In this document: positions 5,357 through 7,066 of the stretch, piece by piece
How the letters are laid out: each line of letters begins with the position of its first letter
Numbering within the stretch: the stretch's first letter is position 1
Position numbers and translations under genes: made by a program
Notes under the pieces: generated by a model
Seen by the model: only the letters and a program-made list of their open reading frames with translations
Told to the model about the DNA's origin: nothing
Databases searched by the model: none
Source: Bauldia sp.
GTDB taxonomy: Bacteria > Pseudomonadota > Alphaproteobacteria > Rhizobiales > Kaistiaceae
Assembly: GCA_020442095.1 (NCBI GenBank)
Contig: JAGRKY010000307.1
Coordinates: 1 to 7,066 of the forward strand
DNA: 7,066 nt
Reading direction: 5' to 3'

Positions 5357-7066
5357 CTAGAGGTTCCGGAGCACCGGAGCCGCTTTCTGGCCGAGCACCC
5401 GCCAGGTTCCGGCCAGGCCGAAAACCAGTGTGAGAACAAGGGCGAGGGCCGCGGCCCCGAGCGCCGGTCCGGGCAGGAAGGCGAAGGGAACGTCCATGAT
5501 CGTCGCCAGCACGAACCAGGCGGCAAGCGAGCCGGCAACGACGCCGAAAATCGCGGTCGCGGCGCCGAGCAGCAGGAATTCCAGCGCGAAGGCCGCGATC
5601 AGCCTCGCCCGCGTCGCACCGAGCGTCTTGAGCACGACGGCATCGTGGATCCGCCGGCGGCTCCCAGCCGCGAAGGCGCCGCCGAGCACCAGCATCGAGG
5701 CGATCAGCGTGATCGCCGAGGCGCCCCGGACCGCCCAGCCGATCTGGTCGACGAGATCGTTGGCGGCCTCGATCGCCTCCTTGACGCGAATGACGGTGAT
5801 CGCCGGGAAGGCGTTGACCACCGCCTTGAGGAAGGAGAGCTCCTCCCCCGTGGTGCCGCCGTCCGGATAGGAGAGCGTCGCGAGACTGGTGAAAGGCGCA
5901 CCGCGCAGCGTGTTCGGCGAGAAGATCATCACCGAATTCATCGACAGCGACTGCCAGTTGATGGTGCGGAGACTGGTTATTTCCGCAGTGATCTCGCGAC
6001 CGAGGACATTGACGGTGATGGTATCGCCGAGCTTGAGGTGCAGCTCGCCGGCAATCTCGTCGCCGAAGGAGACCAGTGGCGGGCCATCGTAATCGGGCGG
6101 CCACCATTCACCCGCGGTCAGGTCGTTGTTCTCCGGCTTCGATTCCGCATAGGTAATGCCGCGGTCGCCCTTCAGCACCCAGCGCGCTTGCGGGTCGATC
6201 TCTGCTTCGTCGGCCGGGACACCATTGAGCCTGGTGATGCGGCCGCGCAGCATCGGCTGCATTTCGAGCACACCGCCCGGCGCCTTATCCGCGACGAAGG
6301 CCTTGAGGTCGTCCGCCTCGGCCCCCTGGATGTCGAGGAAGAAGAAGCTCGGCGCGGTCTTCGGGATCGAGCCGAACAGTTCGCGGCGGAAGTTGCCGTC
6401 GATCAGCACCAGCGACACAAGGAGCGTCAGGCCAAGGCCGAGCGAAAGGACAACGGTCTGGGTGAGCGCTCCCGGCCGGTGGATGTTGCCGACCGCGAGC
6501 CGCACCACGGTCGAACGGACACGGGGGACGCGGCGGGCAAGCGCCATGACGCCGAGCGCGACGACGCGCAGGAGCACGAAGGCGCCGGCCGCGCCGACCA
6601 CGAAGGCCGCAGCGATGCGCGGATCGAAGGCAAGGCCGATGGCCAGCCCGGCCAGCACGGCCAACGCGGCGGCGACCGCGACGAGATAGCCGACGGGCGG
6701 TCGCTTCTGCGTCGGCGCGACCGAATCGCGAAACAGCGCGGTCGCGCTGATCTGCCGGGTCCGGCCGAGCGGATAGAGAGCGAAGGCGAAGGCCGTCAGC
6801 AGCCCGTAGACGGCGGCGATCCCGAGTTCGAGAGGATAGAAGCCGGCGATGTCGACCGGCAGGAAATTCGCCAGCAGCGGGCCGGCGACGAAGGGGATCG
6901 CCGCGCCAAGCGCGAGCCCTGCGACGATGCCGAGGCCAGCGATGATCATGATCTCGATCAGGTAGACGGCGACCGGAAGACGCGCCGGCGCCCCGAGACA
7001 TTTGAGCGTCGCGATGACGCCGCGCTTGCCTTCGAGGTAGCTCGACACGGCATTGGCGACGCCGAC
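5357..7066 (-). CDS. ABC transporter permease with FtsX domains, YbbP-type (5' end outside window)
   Basis: The frame is open from the right edge to a TAG at 5357-5359, giving 569 residues of an inner-membrane permease. It looks like the C-terminal two thirds of the YbbP-like family (about 800-850 residues), which usually pairs with an ATP-binding YbbA-type subunit and is thought to handle lipids, lipoproteins or envelope substrates. The visible part begins in the first FtsX domain (YLEGKRGVIATLKCLGA, then a membrane helix) and continues through several membrane segments. A large extracytoplasmic region follows (about residues 220-430 of the fragment), then a second FtsX domain with the matching block RRRIHDAVVLKTLGATRARL and three helices. 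A YLxxKR/RRRI...LKxLGA pair is typical of this duplicated architecture. GTG at 7048 is an internal Val, not the start. The ATPase gene would be expected beyond the right edge. Substrate unknown. Confidence 0.9.
   Translation of the reverse strand, partial: VGVANAVSSYLEGKRGVIATLKCLGAPARLPVAVYLIEIMIIAGLGIVAGLALGAAIPFVAGPLLANFLPVDIAGFYPLELGIAAVYGLLTAFAFALYPLGRTRQISATALFRDSVAPTQKRPPVGYLVAVAAALAVLAGLAIGLAFDPRIAAAFVVGAAGAFVLLRVVALGVMALARRVPRVRSTVVRLAVGNIHRPGALTQTVVLSLGLGLTLLVSLVLIDGNFRRELFGSIPKTAPSFFFLDIQGAEADDLKAFVADKAPGGVLEMQPMLRGRITRLNGVPADEAEIDPQARWVLKGDRGITYAESKPENNDLTAGEWWPPDYDGPPLVSFGDEIAGELHLKLGDTITVNVLGREITAEITSLRTINWQSLSMNSVMIFSPNTLRGAPFTSLATLSYPDGGTTGEELSFLKAVVNAFPAITVIRVKEAIEAANDLVDQIGWAVRGASAITLIASMLVLGGAFAAGSRRRIHDAVVLKTLGATRARLIAAFALEFLLLGAATAIFGVVAGSLAAWFVLATIMDVPFAFLPGPALGAAALALVLTLVFGLAGTWRVLGQKAAPVLRNL

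Noticed and set aside
5316..6107. Long alternative frame on the minus strand inside the permease gene
   Set aside because: Arginine-rich shadow of the permease reading frame without any domain; the permease frame shows clear FtsX motifs and membrane helices.

Overview
The window reads as an ordinary chromosomal stretch of a high-GC alphaproteobacterium, most likely of the order Hyphomicrobiales (Rhizobiales). This rests on recognising proteins typical of that group (DUF1223, DUF2794 and a BI-1/YccA homologue ending in a DFINIFLFLLQLFG-type tail), on the strongly GC-rich third codon positions, and on a short ATGGCCGG...CCGGCCAT palindrome of a kind common between genes there. No species can be named from this sequence. 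I see no phage, insertion sequence, CRISPR array, tRNA or rRNA.

Layout from left to right. The plus strand carries the last 85 or so codons of aconitase (acnA), then an exported DUF1223 thioredoxin-fold protein with a CxxC motif. Converging on it from the minus strand is a complete htpG (bacterial Hsp90). A 398-base gap (3062-3459) follows. It holds a heat-shock-type promoter for htpG, a minus-strand intrinsic terminator just upstream of that promoter, and a GC-rich, structured segment that may encode a small RNA ending at that terminator. On the other side of the gap, plus-strand DUF2794 begins with a strong ribosome binding site. It ends 3 bases from the stop of a convergent GNAT acetyltransferase on the minus strand. 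Farther right, also on the minus strand, are a BI-1 family membrane protein with its own strong terminator and promoter region, and the C-terminal two thirds of a YbbP-type FtsX-domain ABC permease that runs off the right edge.

How the genes relate. Most are individually transcribed housekeeping or accessory genes, not a dedicated system. The clearest shared theme is protein quality control. HtpG is a cytosolic chaperone, and BI-1 homologues of the YccA type interact with the membrane protease FtsH in E. coli. In this window both genes are preceded by sequences resembling the heat-shock sigma factor (RpoH) promoter, each with a 17-base spacer: CTTGAA-N17-CGATAT for htpG and CTTGTT-N17-CCATAT for BI-1. 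I found no clearly new multi-gene system. The parts most worth a second look are the structured minus-strand segment at about 3142-3280, the two heat-shock-like promoters with their overlapping palindromes, and the terminator butted against the GNAT start.
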